From an uncultured Burkholderiales bacterium (GTDB taxonomy: Bacteria > Pseudomonadota > Gammaproteobacteria > Burkholderiales > Burkholderiaceae): 64,000 nucleotides of DNA. The notes under the pieces are model-generated. The model did no database searches. It saw only the letters and a list, made by a program, of their open reading frames with translations, and had not been told where the DNA came from. The DNA lies in NCBI GenBank assembly GCA_946480465.1, contig CAMLJY010000036.1, positions 1 through 64,000 on the forward strand, in the 5' to 3' direction. Shown in pieces: positions 8,670 to 16,560 of the stretch. The position numbers were made by a program, and so were the translations under genes. Every line of letters starts with the position of its first letter. Positions within the stretch are counted from its first letter, which is position 1.

Positions 8670-9137
8670 TCAACCCGGGTGCGTCGGGTCGATCCAGCGC
8701 ACCTCTTCGGGCGGCTCCGCCGGCTCGATGTCCAGGTTGATCGCCACCGCCTCGCCGTCGCTGCGCACCAGCACGCATTCCAGCGTCTCGGTGCGGCTGG
8801 CGTTGATTTCCTGGTGCGGCACGTAGGGCGGCACGTAGATGAAGTCGCCCGGGCCGGCCTCCGCCGTGAATTCCAGGCGCTCGCCCCAGCGCATGCGCGC
8901 GCGGCCCTTGACGACGTAGATCACGCTTTCCAGCGGGCCGTGGTGGTGGGCGCCGGTCTTGGCGTTGGCATGGATGTGCACCGTGCCGGCCCACAGCTTC
9001 TGCGCGCCCACGCGCGCGAAGGTGATCGCCGCCTTGCGGTCCATGCCGGGGGTCTGCGCGGTGTTGGGGTCCAGGCTGCCGGCAGGCACCACGCGTACGC
9101 CGTCGTGCTTCCAGCGGGAGGTCAGGTCGTCGCTCAT
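8670..9137 (-). CDS. Cupin domain protein
   Basis: 155 residues from ATG 9137, preceded by AGGAG 8 nt upstream; longer open frames upstream run into the response-regulator promoter and are unlikely. A single cupin barrel is visible: 'TGAHHHGPLESVIYVVKGRARMRWGE' supplies the HxH...E metal ligands of motif 1, and 'GPGDFIYVPPYVPHQEIN' is motif 2 with the second histidine. The family includes small dioxygenases, isomerases and sugar-binding proteins; the substrate cannot be assigned. It is transcribed divergently from the two-component system. Confidence 0.8.
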   Translation of the reverse strand: MSDDLTSRWKHDGVRVVPAGSLDPNTAQTPGMDRKAAITFARVGAQKLWAGTVHIHANAKTGAHHHGPLESVIYVVKGRARMRWGERLEFTAEAGPGDFIYVPPYVPHQEINASRTETLECVLVRSDGEAVAINLDIEPAEPPEEVRWIDPTHPG

Positions 9138-9301
9138 CGCATGCTCCTTGCGCTCGGCGGGGGGCCTCCATTCTGGGCGGAGTCCACGCCGTCGGGTAGC
9201 GTGCCGCCGGCCCAAGGCACGGCCAGGGGCCCCGGAACGACGGGCGCTTTGGGTAGCATGGCCCGCTGCGGCAACGGGGCGTCGCCGAGCGAACGACACA
9301 G

Positions 9302-9976
9302 ATGCGAATCCTCCTGGTGGAAGACGACACGGTGCTGGCCGATGCGCTGTCGCGCGCGCTGGTGCAGTCGGCACACGCGGTGGACATCGCCGACAACGGC
9401 GACCAGGCCGAGCGCGCGCTGGCGCTGGGCATCTACGACCTGGCCATTCTCGACATCGGCCTGCCCGGCCAGAGCGGGCTGGAGGTGCTGCGCGGCCTGC
9501 GCGCGCGCCGCTCGACCATGCCGGTGCTGATGCTGACCGCGCTGGACACGCTGGAAGACCGCGTGCGCGGCCTGGACCTGGGCGCCGACGACTACCTGGC
9601 CAAGCCCTTCGACCTGCCGGAACTGGAGGCCCGCGTGCGTGCCCTGCTGCGCCGCGGCAGCAACAGCACGCCGAACCTGGAGCACGGCCTGCTGAGCTTC
9701 GACACCGTGGGCCGCCGCGTCTTCCACGACAAGAGGCCCATCGATCTGTCGCCGCGCGAGCTGGCCGTGCTGGAGCTGCTGCTGCTGCGGCGCGGCCGCG
9801 TCGTCAGCAAGGAGCAGCTGGTGAACCACCTGTACGGATGGGCCGACGAGGTGGGCGACAACGCGATCGAGGTCATCGTCTACCGCCTGCGCAAGAAGCT
9901 GGAGCCGCTGGGCTGCGAGATCCGCACGGTGCGCGGCATGGGCTACCTGATGGACCCGGTCGATGGCCCGGCGTGA
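9302..9976 (+). CDS. OmpR/QseB-type response regulator
   Basis: 224 residues. The receiver domain has acidic D8-D9, phospho-acceptor D51 (LAILDIGLPG) and the conserved K of 'DDYLAKPFD'. The C-terminal winged-helix DNA-binding domain (about residues 125-220) shows 'LSPRELAVLELLLLRRGRVVSKEQLVNHLY' and 'NAIEVIVYRLRKKLE', typical of the OmpR/PhoB class. It most resembles QseB/TctD-like regulators of Burkholderiales. The kinase gene overlaps its end by 14 nt, so the two are co-translated. Repeated CTGTCAG/CTGACAG motifs just after the kinase gene are candidate binding sites. Confidence 0.92.
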   Translation: MRILLVEDDTVLADALSRALVQSAHAVDIADNGDQAERALALGIYDLAILDIGLPGQSGLEVLRGLRARRSTMPVLMLTALDTLEDRVRGLDLGADDYLAKPFDLPELEARVRALLRRGSNSTPNLEHGLLSFDTVGRRVFHDKRPIDLSPRELAVLELLLLRRGRVVSKEQLVNHLYGWADEVGDNAIEVIVYRLRKKLEPLGCEIRTVRGMGYLMDPVDGPA

Positions 9977-11432
9977 CACGCCACGCCTGCGGCGCCAGTT
10001 GCTGACCTGGCTGCTGGGCCCGCTGGTGCTGCTGCTGGTGCTGGACAGCGGTGCCGCCTGGTGGAACGCGCAGCGCCTGTCCAACCTGGCCTACGACCGC
10101 GCGCTGCAGGAAATCGGCCGCGAGATCGCGCTGCACGTGCGGCCGCGCGACGGGCAGTGGCGGCTGGACCTGCCGCTGGATGCGAGCAAGGTGCTGCTGA
10201 GCGACACCGAGGACCGCCTCTTCTTCCGCGTGCTGGCCCCGGACGGCGCGCCGCTGGGCGGCAACGCCCAGCTGCCGCCGCCACGCCCGCCGCGTGCGGG
10301 GCGCCCCGGCTTCTACCGCGACCAGGTGGGCAACGAAGCGGTGCGCATGATGGTGGCGCGGCTGCCCGTCTCCATCGGCACCGGCAGCGCCGGCGGCGGT
10401 TTCTCCGGTACCGCGGCCGGCACGAACGCGGCGCCCCCCCTGGTGCTGGTGCAGGTGGCCGAGACCCTCAACAAGCGCCACCGCCTGGCCTGGGAGGCGA
10501 TGGGCAGCGTGGTGCTGCCGCAGCTGCTGCTGATCGTGATGGCCACCGCCGTGGTGTGGTTCGGCGTCGCGCGGGGGCTGCAGCCGCTGCAGCGCCTGCG
10601 CAGCGCGGTGTCCGATCGCTCGCACCTCGACCTCAGCCCCATCCCCACCGACGACGTGCCCGGCGAAGTGCGGCCGCTGGTGGACGAGGTCAACGAGCTG
10701 CTGGCGCGCCTGGGCCGCACCTTCGATTTCCAGAACCGCTTCGTCGCCGACGCGGCGCACCAGCTGAAGACGCCGGTCAGCGGCCTCAAGGCGCAGATCG
10801 AACTGGCGCTGCGCGAAACCGATCCCGAGCGGGTACGCCATTCGCTGGCGCAGCTGTACATCAGCGCCGACCGCCTGTCGCGCTTGGTGCGGCAGCTGCT
10901 CTCGCTGGCCCGCAACGAGCCCGGCGCGCTCGACTCGATGCAGCTGCAGCCGTTGGACCTGAACGCCTTCGCGCTGGAGGTCAGCATGGACTGGGTGCCC
11001 GAGGCCCTCAAGCGCCACATCGACCTGGGCTTCGAGGGCCACGGCCACCCGCTGATGATCGATGCCGACCGCGACCGCCTGCGCGAGCTGATCAACAACC
11101 TGATCGACAACGCCATCCGCTACAGCCAGGCCAACGGCCGCGTCACTGTTCGGTTAGCGCCGGAGGCCGGCGACGCCGGCGCCGGCCACTGCCGCCTGTC
11201 CATCAGCGACGACGGCCCCAGCATCCCGGTGGAAGAACGCGCCCGCATCTTCGAGCGTTTCCATCGCCTGCTGGGTACGCAGGAAGACGGCAGCGGCCTG
11301 GGCCTGGCCATCGTCAGCGAGATCGCCACGCTGCACCGCGCGCGCATCACGCTCGAGGAAGACACCGACGGCGTGGGCAACACCTTCAGCGTGATCTTCA
11401 AGCTCGGCGGAAGCCCGCCGTCAGCTGGCTGA
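9963..11432 (+). CDS. Sensor histidine kinase
   Basis: 489 residues from ATG 9963, overlapping the response regulator. Transmembrane helix 1 spans about residues 14-30 and helix 2 about 178-200. The periplasmic sensor between them has a Pro-rich segment and a Gly/Ser-rich segment and matches the two-component sensor N-terminal domain type used by TctE/QseC-like kinases. The H-box is FVADAAHQLKTP, with phospho-acceptor H266. N-box (NLIDNAIRYS), G1 (DDGPSIPVEERARIFERF) and G2 (GSGLGLAIV) are intact, so it should be active. The signal is unknown. Confidence 0.92.
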   Translation: MARRDTPRLRRQLLTWLLGPLVLLLVLDSGAAWWNAQRLSNLAYDRALQEIGREIALHVRPRDGQWRLDLPLDASKVLLSDTEDRLFFRVLAPDGAPLGGNAQLPPPRPPRAGRPGFYRDQVGNEAVRMMVARLPVSIGTGSAGGGFSGTAAGTNAAPPLVLVQVAETLNKRHRLAWEAMGSVVLPQLLLIVMATAVVWFGVARGLQPLQRLRSAVSDRSHLDLSPIPTDDVPGEVRPLVDEVNELLARLGRTFDFQNRFVADAAHQLKTPVSGLKAQIELALRETDPERVRHSLAQLYISADRLSRLVRQLLSLARNEPGALDSMQLQPLDLNAFALEVSMDWVPEALKRHIDLGFEGHGHPLMIDADRDRLRELINNLIDNAIRYSQANGRVTVRLAPEAGDAGAGHCRLSISDDGPSIPVEERARIFERFHRLLGTQEDGSGLGLAIVSEIATLHRARITLEEDTDGVGNTFSVIFKLGGSPPSAG

Positions 11433-11447
11433 CAGGTTTCGGACATC

Positions 11448-11482
11448 GGGCTGTCAGGTCGGCGGCAGAAGCCTGACAGCCC
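11448..11482. promoter_or_regulatory. 11-bp inverted repeat downstream of the kinase, upstream of terC
   Basis: GGGCTGTCAGG (11448-11458) and CCTGACAGCCC (11472-11482) form a perfect 11-bp inverted repeat with a 13-nt spacer. A further CTGACAG sits at 11429-11435, overlapping the kinase stop. It could be a terminator stem, though it lacks a T-tract. It could also be an operator for the adjacent OmpR-type regulator, since three CTGACAG/CTGTCAG half-sites occur within 55 bp. Confidence 0.45.
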
Positions 11483-11483
11483 C

Positions 11484-11540
11484 GCTGCGTAGCCTCGCGG
11501 CCGTCGGGACCCGGACATGGTTGGTGGTCCCTTTCGCAGC
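11484..11540 (+). promoter_or_regulatory. Structured leader of the TerC-family gene
   Basis: Two nested stems lie directly before the gene: outer GCTGCG (11484-11489) with CGCAGC (11535-11540), inner GGGACC (11506-11511) with GGTCCC (11526-11531). They are followed by GAGGAGACC just ahead of ATG 11557. TerC-family genes are often controlled by the manganese-sensing yybP-ykoY riboswitch, but its GGGGAGUAG signature is not present here. This is reported as an unclassified RNA-like structure. Confidence 0.35.
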
Positions 11541-11556
11541 CGAGGAGACCCGTCCC

Positions 11557-12249
11557 ATGTCCTTCCTGTCCAGCCCGGACTTCTGGATTGCCCTGTCGCA
11601 AATCATCCTGATCAACATCGTGCTGAGCGGCGACAACGCCGTCGTCATCGCCATGGCGTCACGCTCGCTGCCGCCGCAGCAGCAGCGCAAGGCCATCCTG
11701 TTCGGCAGCGTGGGCGCCATCGTGCTGCGCATCGTGCTGACCTTCTTCGCGGTGTACCTGCTGACCCTGCCCTACCTGAAGCTGGCCGGTGCGGCCATGC
11801 TCCTGTGGATCGGCATCGGCCTGCTCAAGGGCGATGACGGCGAGGAAGACCTTGAAGGCCATTCCAACCTGGCGGCCGCCATCCGCACCATCGTGATGGC
11901 CGACCTGGTGATGAGCCTGGACAACGTGATCGGCGTGGCCGCGGCCGCCAAGGGCAACGTGCCGCTGCTGGTGTTCGGCCTGGTCATCAGCATCCCGCTG
12001 ATCATCTTCGGCAGCGCCATCATCCTGAAGCTGATGACGCGCTTCCCCGTCATCATCACCCTGGGTGCCGCGCTGCTGGGCTGGGTTGCCGGCGAGATGG
12101 CGATCAGCGATCCCGCCATCGCAGGCTGGGCCGCGCAGCAGCATGCCCTGCACACCGTCGTGCCGGCGCTGGGCGCGGCGCTGGTGGTGGCGGTGGGCAA
12201 GTACCTGACGAGCCGCCAGGTGCCGGACGCCGATCCGGCCGCAGCCTGA
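11557..12249 (+). CDS. TerC/YjbE-family integral membrane protein
   Basis: 230 residues, about seven transmembrane helices. It has both hallmark acidic motifs of the TerC family, 'LSGDNAVVIAMASRSLP' in the first helix pair and 'MSLDNVIGVAAAAKG' in the middle, related by the internal duplication of the LysE/TerC fold. Characterised members export manganese or other metals, sometimes to load exported metalloenzymes. The start is ATG 11557 behind GAGGAG; an in-frame start at 11521 would add a non-conserved hydrophilic stretch. The universal stress gene follows at once, so the two probably form an operon. Confidence 0.9.
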   Translation: MSFLSSPDFWIALSQIILINIVLSGDNAVVIAMASRSLPPQQQRKAILFGSVGAIVLRIVLTFFAVYLLTLPYLKLAGAAMLLWIGIGLLKGDDGEEDLEGHSNLAAAIRTIVMADLVMSLDNVIGVAAAAKGNVPLLVFGLVISIPLIIFGSAIILKLMTRFPVIITLGAALLGWVAGEMAISDPAIAGWAAQQHALHTVVPALGAALVVAVGKYLTSRQVPDADPAAA

Positions 12250-12266
12250 AGCCGGTGGTGCGCGCG

Positions 12267-12701
12267 ATGAAGAACATCCTCGTTCCCGTCGACCCCGACC
12301 GCCCGGACCGCACCCGCTCCGCGGTGGCGCAGGTGATCCAGCTGGCGCGCGAAGAGCTCGTCACCGCCCGCCTGCTGCGCGTGCAGCCGCGCGTGACACA
12401 GCACGTGGCGATGTGCTTCGCCCCCGGCCAGTTGCAGGCGATGCAGCATGCCAACGGCCTGGACGAGCTGGCCGACGCGCGCAGCCAGCTGGAAGCGGCG
12501 GGCGTGCCGCACACCAGCACCGTGCGCATCGGCCGCAGCGCGCCGACGATCGTCGCCGCCGCGCGCGAACTGGGCTGCGACCGCATCGTCTTCGGCCAGG
12601 ACGCGCCCGGCCGCCGCGGCAGCCTGTTCGGCTCGCTCGCGGAGCAGGTGCGCCACCTGCTGGCGGCCGCGGGCAGCGGCCCGCAGGTCATCGGGTCCTG
12701 A
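12267..12701 (+). CDS. Universal stress protein (UspA family)
   Basis: 144 residues from ATG 12267 (GTG codons at 12255 and 12258 are alternatives). The beta-1 strand 'MKNILVPVDPD' and the C-terminal 'CDRIVFGQDAPGRRGSLFGSLAEQVRHLL' correspond to the Usp fold. The latter aligns with the GxxGxxxxxxGS nucleotide-binding loop, here partly degenerate (GRRGSLFGS), so ATP binding is possible but uncertain. It lies 17 nt after terC. An 11-bp sequence is tandemly duplicated across its stop codon (12690-12711). Confidence 0.82.
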   Translation: MKNILVPVDPDRPDRTRSAVAQVIQLAREELVTARLLRVQPRVTQHVAMCFAPGQLQAMQHANGLDELADARSQLEAAGVPHTSTVRIGRSAPTIVAAARELGCDRIVFGQDAPGRRGSLFGSLAEQVRHLLAAAGSGPQVIGS

Positions 12702-12720
12702 TCGGGTCCTGACACGCCTT

Positions 12721-12747
12721 CGCCCCGCGGCCCTCCGGCCCGGGGCG
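12721..12747 (+). terminator. GC-rich hairpin after the universal stress gene
   Basis: CGCCCCG (12721-12727) pairs with CGGGGCG (12741-12747) around a 13-nt loop, 20 nt after the stop. There is no U-tract; it is a possible weak intrinsic terminator. Confidence 0.35.
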
Positions 12748-12911
12748 CAGCCACGTCCTTCCGGCGTCATCAAATGGAGGTAGACCTTCGGTGGCCGAAC
12801 GCATCTGAACCAGCTTGGAGACGGCACTCAAGGAACGTCGCGTCTCGCCATGCCCGGCATCGCCCGGTCCGGCGAGTCCGCGTCGTCACCCCTCCAACAA
12901 GCCGTTCCTCC

Positions 12912-13697
12912 ATGACGCGTCCAACCCCCTTCGTCCAGACCCTTCACCTCCACGACAAACCCATCCACGTCCTGCGCGACGACCTGCTGCCCGGAGGCTC
13001 CAAGCAGCGCGCGGCGCTGCCGTACCTCATCGAGTTGCTCTCGCAGGGGTGGCGGCACTTTGCCTATGCGTCGCCGTTCTGCGGCTTCGCGCAGGTGGCG
13101 CTCGCCGCGGCAGCCCAGCAACTGGGCGTGGTGTGCCACTTGTTCTGTGCCGCGGACGCGGCGCACCTGCCGCAGCTGCGGCGCCATGAATTCACCGAGC
13201 TGGCGCGGTCGATGGGCGCGGAGCTGCGCCTCTTCGCCGACCTGGCGCAGGCCCAGGCGGCGGCGCGGCGTTTCGTGGCCGAGGGGCCGCAGCGCTACGA
13301 GGTGCCCCTGGGCTTCGCCGACCACGGCTTCCTGCGCCTGATGGCGCAGGAAGTGGCGTGGGTCTGGACCGAGATCGTCGCGCAGCTGGGCTGCGAGCCC
13401 CCGCGGGTGTGGCTGGGGGTGGGCAGCGGAACGCTGTCCCGCTGCCTGCGCGAGACCCTGCCCGACCACGTGGACCTCATGTGCGTGAACGTGCACGTGC
13501 TCGACCGCACGGACGAACGGCTGGCGTCACTGGGGCACCTGCCCAGGCTGCAGCTGCTGCACGCGGACGAGGCCTTCCACGAGCCTGCCGTGCAGGCGCC
13601 ACCCTTTCCTTCCAACACCCACTACGACGCCAAGCTCTGGCGCCACCTGGTCCGCCAGGGGCGTGCCGGCGACCTGTGGTGGAACGTGGCGCGCTGA
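12912..13697 (+). CDS. PLP-fold (ACC deaminase/D-cysteine desulfhydrase-like) protein
   Basis: 261 residues from ATG 12912. The opening 'KPIHVLRDDLLPGGSKQRAALPYLIELL' matches the fold-type II PLP enzymes of the ACC deaminase/D-cysteine desulfhydrase group, where the Lys of 'GGSKxR' would hold the cofactor. A 'GVGSGTLSRCL' loop fits the phosphate-binding position. Compared with true members it is short (usually about 330 residues), and the SNHxR substrate loop is replaced by 'SPFCGFAQVAL'. It may therefore be a divergent lyase or a non-catalytic relative. The 210-nt upstream gap shows no clear promoter. Confidence 0.6.
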   Translation: MTRPTPFVQTLHLHDKPIHVLRDDLLPGGSKQRAALPYLIELLSQGWRHFAYASPFCGFAQVALAAAAQQLGVVCHLFCAADAAHLPQLRRHEFTELARSMGAELRLFADLAQAQAAARRFVAEGPQRYEVPLGFADHGFLRLMAQEVAWVWTEIVAQLGCEPPRVWLGVGSGTLSRCLRETLPDHVDLMCVNVHVLDRTDERLASLGHLPRLQLLHADEAFHEPAVQAPPFPSNTHYDAKLWRHLVRQGRAGDLWWNVAR

Positions 13698-13728
13698 CCG
13701 GCCCGCGCCCACCGCGGCGCCGTCCCGT

Positions 13729-14739
13729 TCACCGGGTCCTGGGTGCGCCCGCGCCCAGCCCCTTGCCGCGCCGCCCCGTGCCGAAGCCCGTGGCGCGCAT
13801 CCTCGGCCCGGCCAGCCCGGGCGGAGGCACGAAGTGGTCCGACGGGTCCAGCCCCGTGGGGAGGCCCAGGCGCTGCGCCAGGTGCGCAGCGTCGTAGGGC
13901 GCATGCACCTTCACGTCGTTGTCGAAATAGACGTACACGTCGCGCCGCGCCCGCTTCGGTGCCGCGCGCTTCGATGCGAGGCGCGCGTCGTGCACCTGCC
14001 GGCCGTGCCGCCAAGCCTCGATGCGCGCGGCCCAGCGGTCCAGCGCCTCGTCGCCGTAGCCGCTGGCGTACAGCTCCTTGTCGCCGTGCAGCCGCAGGTA
14101 CACGAAGTCGCTCGTCAGGTCCTCCAGCAGCGGCCAGCAGCCCGCCGTGTCCGCCACCACCAGCGCCAGGCGGTGGCGGCGCAGCAGCGCGACGAAGGCC
14201 GGGTCGACGAAGCTGGGGTGGCGGATCTCGACCGCGTGGCGCAGCGGCTGCGCATGGTGCGCGTGCAGCGCGGCGCGGCCGTCCAGGCGCTGGTCGTGCC
14301 GCCGGGCCAGCGCTTCGGCGGCGGCGCTGTCGCGCGGCAGCAGGGCGAAGAAGGCGTCGAAGCGGTCGGCGATGAAGGGCAGCTGCGGCGGGAACTGCCA
14401 CAGGATCGGCCCCAGCTTGTCGCGCAGCTCGAACACGCCCGAAGCGAAGAAGTTGGCCAACGGCGTGGCCACGTCTTTCAGGCGTTTGAAATGCGTGATG
14501 TACTTCGGCCCCTTCACCGCGAAGACGAAGCCCTCGGGCGTCTCGTCGTGCCACTCGGCGTAGTACTCGGGCCGCTGCAGCGAATAGAAGCTGCCGTTGA
14601 TCTCGATCGTCGGCAGCATGCGCGACGCGAAGGCCAGCTCCCTGGCCTGCGGCAGCTTCGGCGGGTAGAACACACCGCGCCAGGGCTCGTAGCGCCAGCC
14701 TGAGATGCCGATGCGGACGCGGCCGGGGGCGGAGGCCAT
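13729..14739 (-). CDS. DUF72 domain protein
   Basis: 336 residues from ATG 14739. The DUF72 TIM-barrel signature is clear: 'RIGISGWRYEPWRGVFYPPKLP', 'IEINGSFYSLQRPEYYAEWHDETPEGFVFAVKGPKYITH', 'GPILWQFPPQ' and 'VYLRLHGDKELYASGYGD'. DUF72 proteins are broadly conserved. They resemble endonuclease IV-type barrels and have no settled activity. The tail beyond 'FVPPPG' is basic and specific to this protein. It is divergent from the MgtC-family gene and convergent with the PLP-fold gene. Confidence 0.88.
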   Translation of the reverse strand: MASAPGRVRIGISGWRYEPWRGVFYPPKLPQARELAFASRMLPTIEINGSFYSLQRPEYYAEWHDETPEGFVFAVKGPKYITHFKRLKDVATPLANFFASGVFELRDKLGPILWQFPPQLPFIADRFDAFFALLPRDSAAAEALARRHDQRLDGRAALHAHHAQPLRHAVEIRHPSFVDPAFVALLRRHRLALVVADTAGCWPLLEDLTSDFVYLRLHGDKELYASGYGDEALDRWAARIEAWRHGRQVHDARLASKRAAPKRARRDVYVYFDNDVKVHAPYDAAHLAQRLGLPTGLDPSDHFVPPPGLAGPRMRATGFGTGRRGKGLGAGAPRTR

Positions 14740-14817
14740 GCCCGAACCGGAGCAATCGCCATACCCGCGCCCTTGCAGGCACGCCGTTCGCTGCAGCCAC
14801 GGCCGCAATCCGGCCCG

Positions 14818-15324
14818 ATGGGAGCGCGCGTGCTCGACGCCCTGCTGCAAACCCTGCAATCCGAGTTCTCCGACCTGCCCGACGCGGCCCAGGTCACCCG
14901 CATCCTGGTGCGGCTCTCGATGGCGGCGCTGCTCGGCGGCGTGCTGGGCTACGAGCGCGAGCGCCACGGCAAGGCCGCCGGCGTGCGCACGCACATGCTG
15001 GTGGCCATGGGCGCGGCGCTGTTCGTGCTGGTGCCGCAGCAAGGCGGCATGGCCGTCGCGGACATGAGCCGGGTGATCCAGGGCATCGTCACCGGCGTGG
15101 GCTTCCTCGGCGCGGGCGCGATCATCAAGCGCCATTCGGAAGAAGACGTGCAGGGCCTGACCACCGCCGCCGGCGTCTGGATGACCGCCGCCATCGGCAT
15201 CGCCTGCGGCCTGGGCCGCGAGACCACCGCAGTGCTCAGCACGCTGCTGACGTTGGTGGTGCTGGGGCTGGTGCCCAAGCTCGTCGATCGCCTGCCGGGC
15301 AAGGACGCGCACCCGGACCGCTGA
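14818..15324 (+). CDS. MgtC/SapB family membrane protein
   Basis: 168 residues with four to five hydrophobic helices. The MgtC/SapB core is clear: 'RLSMAALLGGVLGYERERHGKAAGVRTHMLVAMGAALFVL', 'RVIQGIVTGVGFLGAGAIIK' and 'GLTTAAGVWMTAAIGIACGLG'. The long cytoplasmic ACT-like domain of virulence MgtC is missing, as in the short SapB type. The role is probably adaptation to low magnesium or membrane energetics. The start is ATG 14818; an upstream in-frame ATG at 14773 adds a non-conserved stretch. Confidence 0.88.
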   Translation: MGARVLDALLQTLQSEFSDLPDAAQVTRILVRLSMAALLGGVLGYERERHGKAAGVRTHMLVAMGAALFVLVPQQGGMAVADMSRVIQGIVTGVGFLGAGAIIKRHSEEDVQGLTTAAGVWMTAAIGIACGLGRETTAVLSTLLTLVVLGLVPKLVDRLPGKDAHPDR

Positions 15325-15403
15325 CGCGCGGCAGCGCAGCGGCCTGCGCCGAAGCCGCGGCGGCGTGGTGAATGCGCCGGACCGCCCCGCGCTCGACGGC
15401 GCC

Positions 15404-16345
15404 CTAGCGTCCATGGGACTGGTCCACCAGCCAGTCACGCAGCAGCCTCACCGCCGCCGGCTCCGCGGCCCCCAGCTCGGGGGTGACGAGGTAGTAGCCG
15501 CGCTGCCCGCGCAGCGGCCGCGGGCAGGCGACGACCAGCTCGCCCCGTGCCAGTTCCGCCTCCACCAGCAGCCGCGGCATCAGCGCCACGCCCAGGCCGT
15601 GCGCGGCGGCCACCGCCAGCATCGAGAAGAGCTCGTAGCGCGGGCCCTGCAGCACGCGCGGGCCGGCGGCCTCAGGCACGTCCATGGCCTCGAACCACTG
15701 GCGCCAGCCCTCGGGCCGTGTGCTTTGCTGGAGCAAGGGCAGCTGCAGCAGATCCGCCGGTTTCCACCGCTTGCGGGCTGAATGCGCCGCCAGCAGCGCC
15801 GGGCTCGCGATCGGCAGCACCTCTTCCTGCAGCAGCAGCACCGATCGCGTGCCGGCCCAGGCCGCCACCTGCTGCGGCGTGCCGGCGTACAGCGCGGCGT
15901 CGCGGCCGCTGTCGGCGAACATGAAAGGCCGGGTTGCCACGTCCACGTGCACCGTCACCAGCGGGTGCCGCGCGGCCAGGTCCGGCAGGCGCGGCAGCAG
16001 CCAGCGCGTGGCGAAGGTCGGCACCGCCGCCAGGTGAACGCTGCCGTGCGCGCCCCCGGCGAGGCCGCCGGGACCCGCGGCCATGGCATCGAGCGTGTCG
16101 CGCTCCAGTGCGTCGAGCCGGCCGGCCACCTGCCGTGCGTACGCGGCGCCGGCGGGCGTCAGCGCCACGCCATGGCGCGTGCGGCGGAACAGCGCCACGC
16201 CCAGGAAGTCCTCCAGCGCCGCGATCTGGCGCGAGACCGCCCCCTGCGTCAGCGCCAGTTCGTGCGCGGCACGGGTGTAGCTCTCGTGGCGGGCGGCGGC
16301 GTCGAAGCAGCTGAGCGCCTGCAGCGAGGGAATCTTGCGTGGCAT
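15404..16345 (-). CDS. LysR-type regulator of the glutarate/glutaryl-CoA genes
   Basis: 313 residues from ATG 16345 (MPRKIPSLQAL). The N-terminal winged helix 'SYTRAAHELALTQGAVSRQIAALEDFLGVALFRRTRHG' is followed by a periplasmic-binding-fold effector domain, GcvA-like in style. It is divergent from the glutaryl-CoA dehydrogenase gene across a 215-bp gap. This is the arrangement seen for GcdR-type activators of glutarate catabolism in Pseudomonas and Burkholderia. By analogy it senses glutarate or a CoA derivative. Function is assigned by context, not by residues. Confidence 0.85.
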   Translation of the reverse strand: MPRKIPSLQALSCFDAAARHESYTRAAHELALTQGAVSRQIAALEDFLGVALFRRTRHGVALTPAGAAYARQVAGRLDALERDTLDAMAAGPGGLAGGAHGSVHLAAVPTFATRWLLPRLPDLAARHPLVTVHVDVATRPFMFADSGRDAALYAGTPQQVAAWAGTRSVLLLQEEVLPIASPALLAAHSARKRWKPADLLQLPLLQQSTRPEGWRQWFEAMDVPEAAGPRVLQGPRYELFSMLAVAAAHGLGVALMPRLLVEAELARGELVVACPRPLRGQRGYYLVTPELGAAEPAAVRLLRDWLVDQSHGR

Positions 16346-16560
16346 GACATGCCCTTTCCACACTTCTTAACCGCAGGCGGCTCATGCGCCACCCCGCCCA
16401 GATATTCTGCCGGCTCATGTCTCGGTGACGACAATTCGTTTGCGAGCGCAGGCGGCGCGGCCTAGCATCGGTGCCTGGCGTGGTCGCCCTTCCCGCGCGA
16501 CCCTCACCCCGCCCCCCACTTCCCACCCCACTTCCCACCCCACCCGCCGAGAGACTCGCC
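16346..16560. promoter_or_regulatory. Divergent LysR/gcdH control region
   Basis: 215 bp between the divergent starts. The part around 16400-16445 is the least GC-rich ('AGATATTCTGCC', 'GACAATTCGTTTGC') and is the likely site of the promoters and LysR binding. No textbook -35/-10 pair was found. The last 60 nt before gcdH are almost free of purines. Confidence 0.4.
16517..16540 (+). repeat. 12-bp tandem duplication in the gcdH leader
   Basis: CACTTCCCACCC occurs twice back to back (16517-16528 and 16529-16540) and is followed by a partial third copy. The surrounding leader, about 16495-16548, is nearly all C, T and A on the coding strand. Confidence 0.7.

Noticed and set aside
10061..11476. 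Second plus-strand open frame within the histidine kinase gene
   Set aside because: Shadow frame lacking motifs; the kinase frame has all H, N and G boxes.
11433..11556. yybP-ykoY manganese riboswitch before terC
   Set aside because: Expected from the gene family, but the GGGGAGUAG and GCAAGACC signatures are not found; only an unclassified stem structure is reported.
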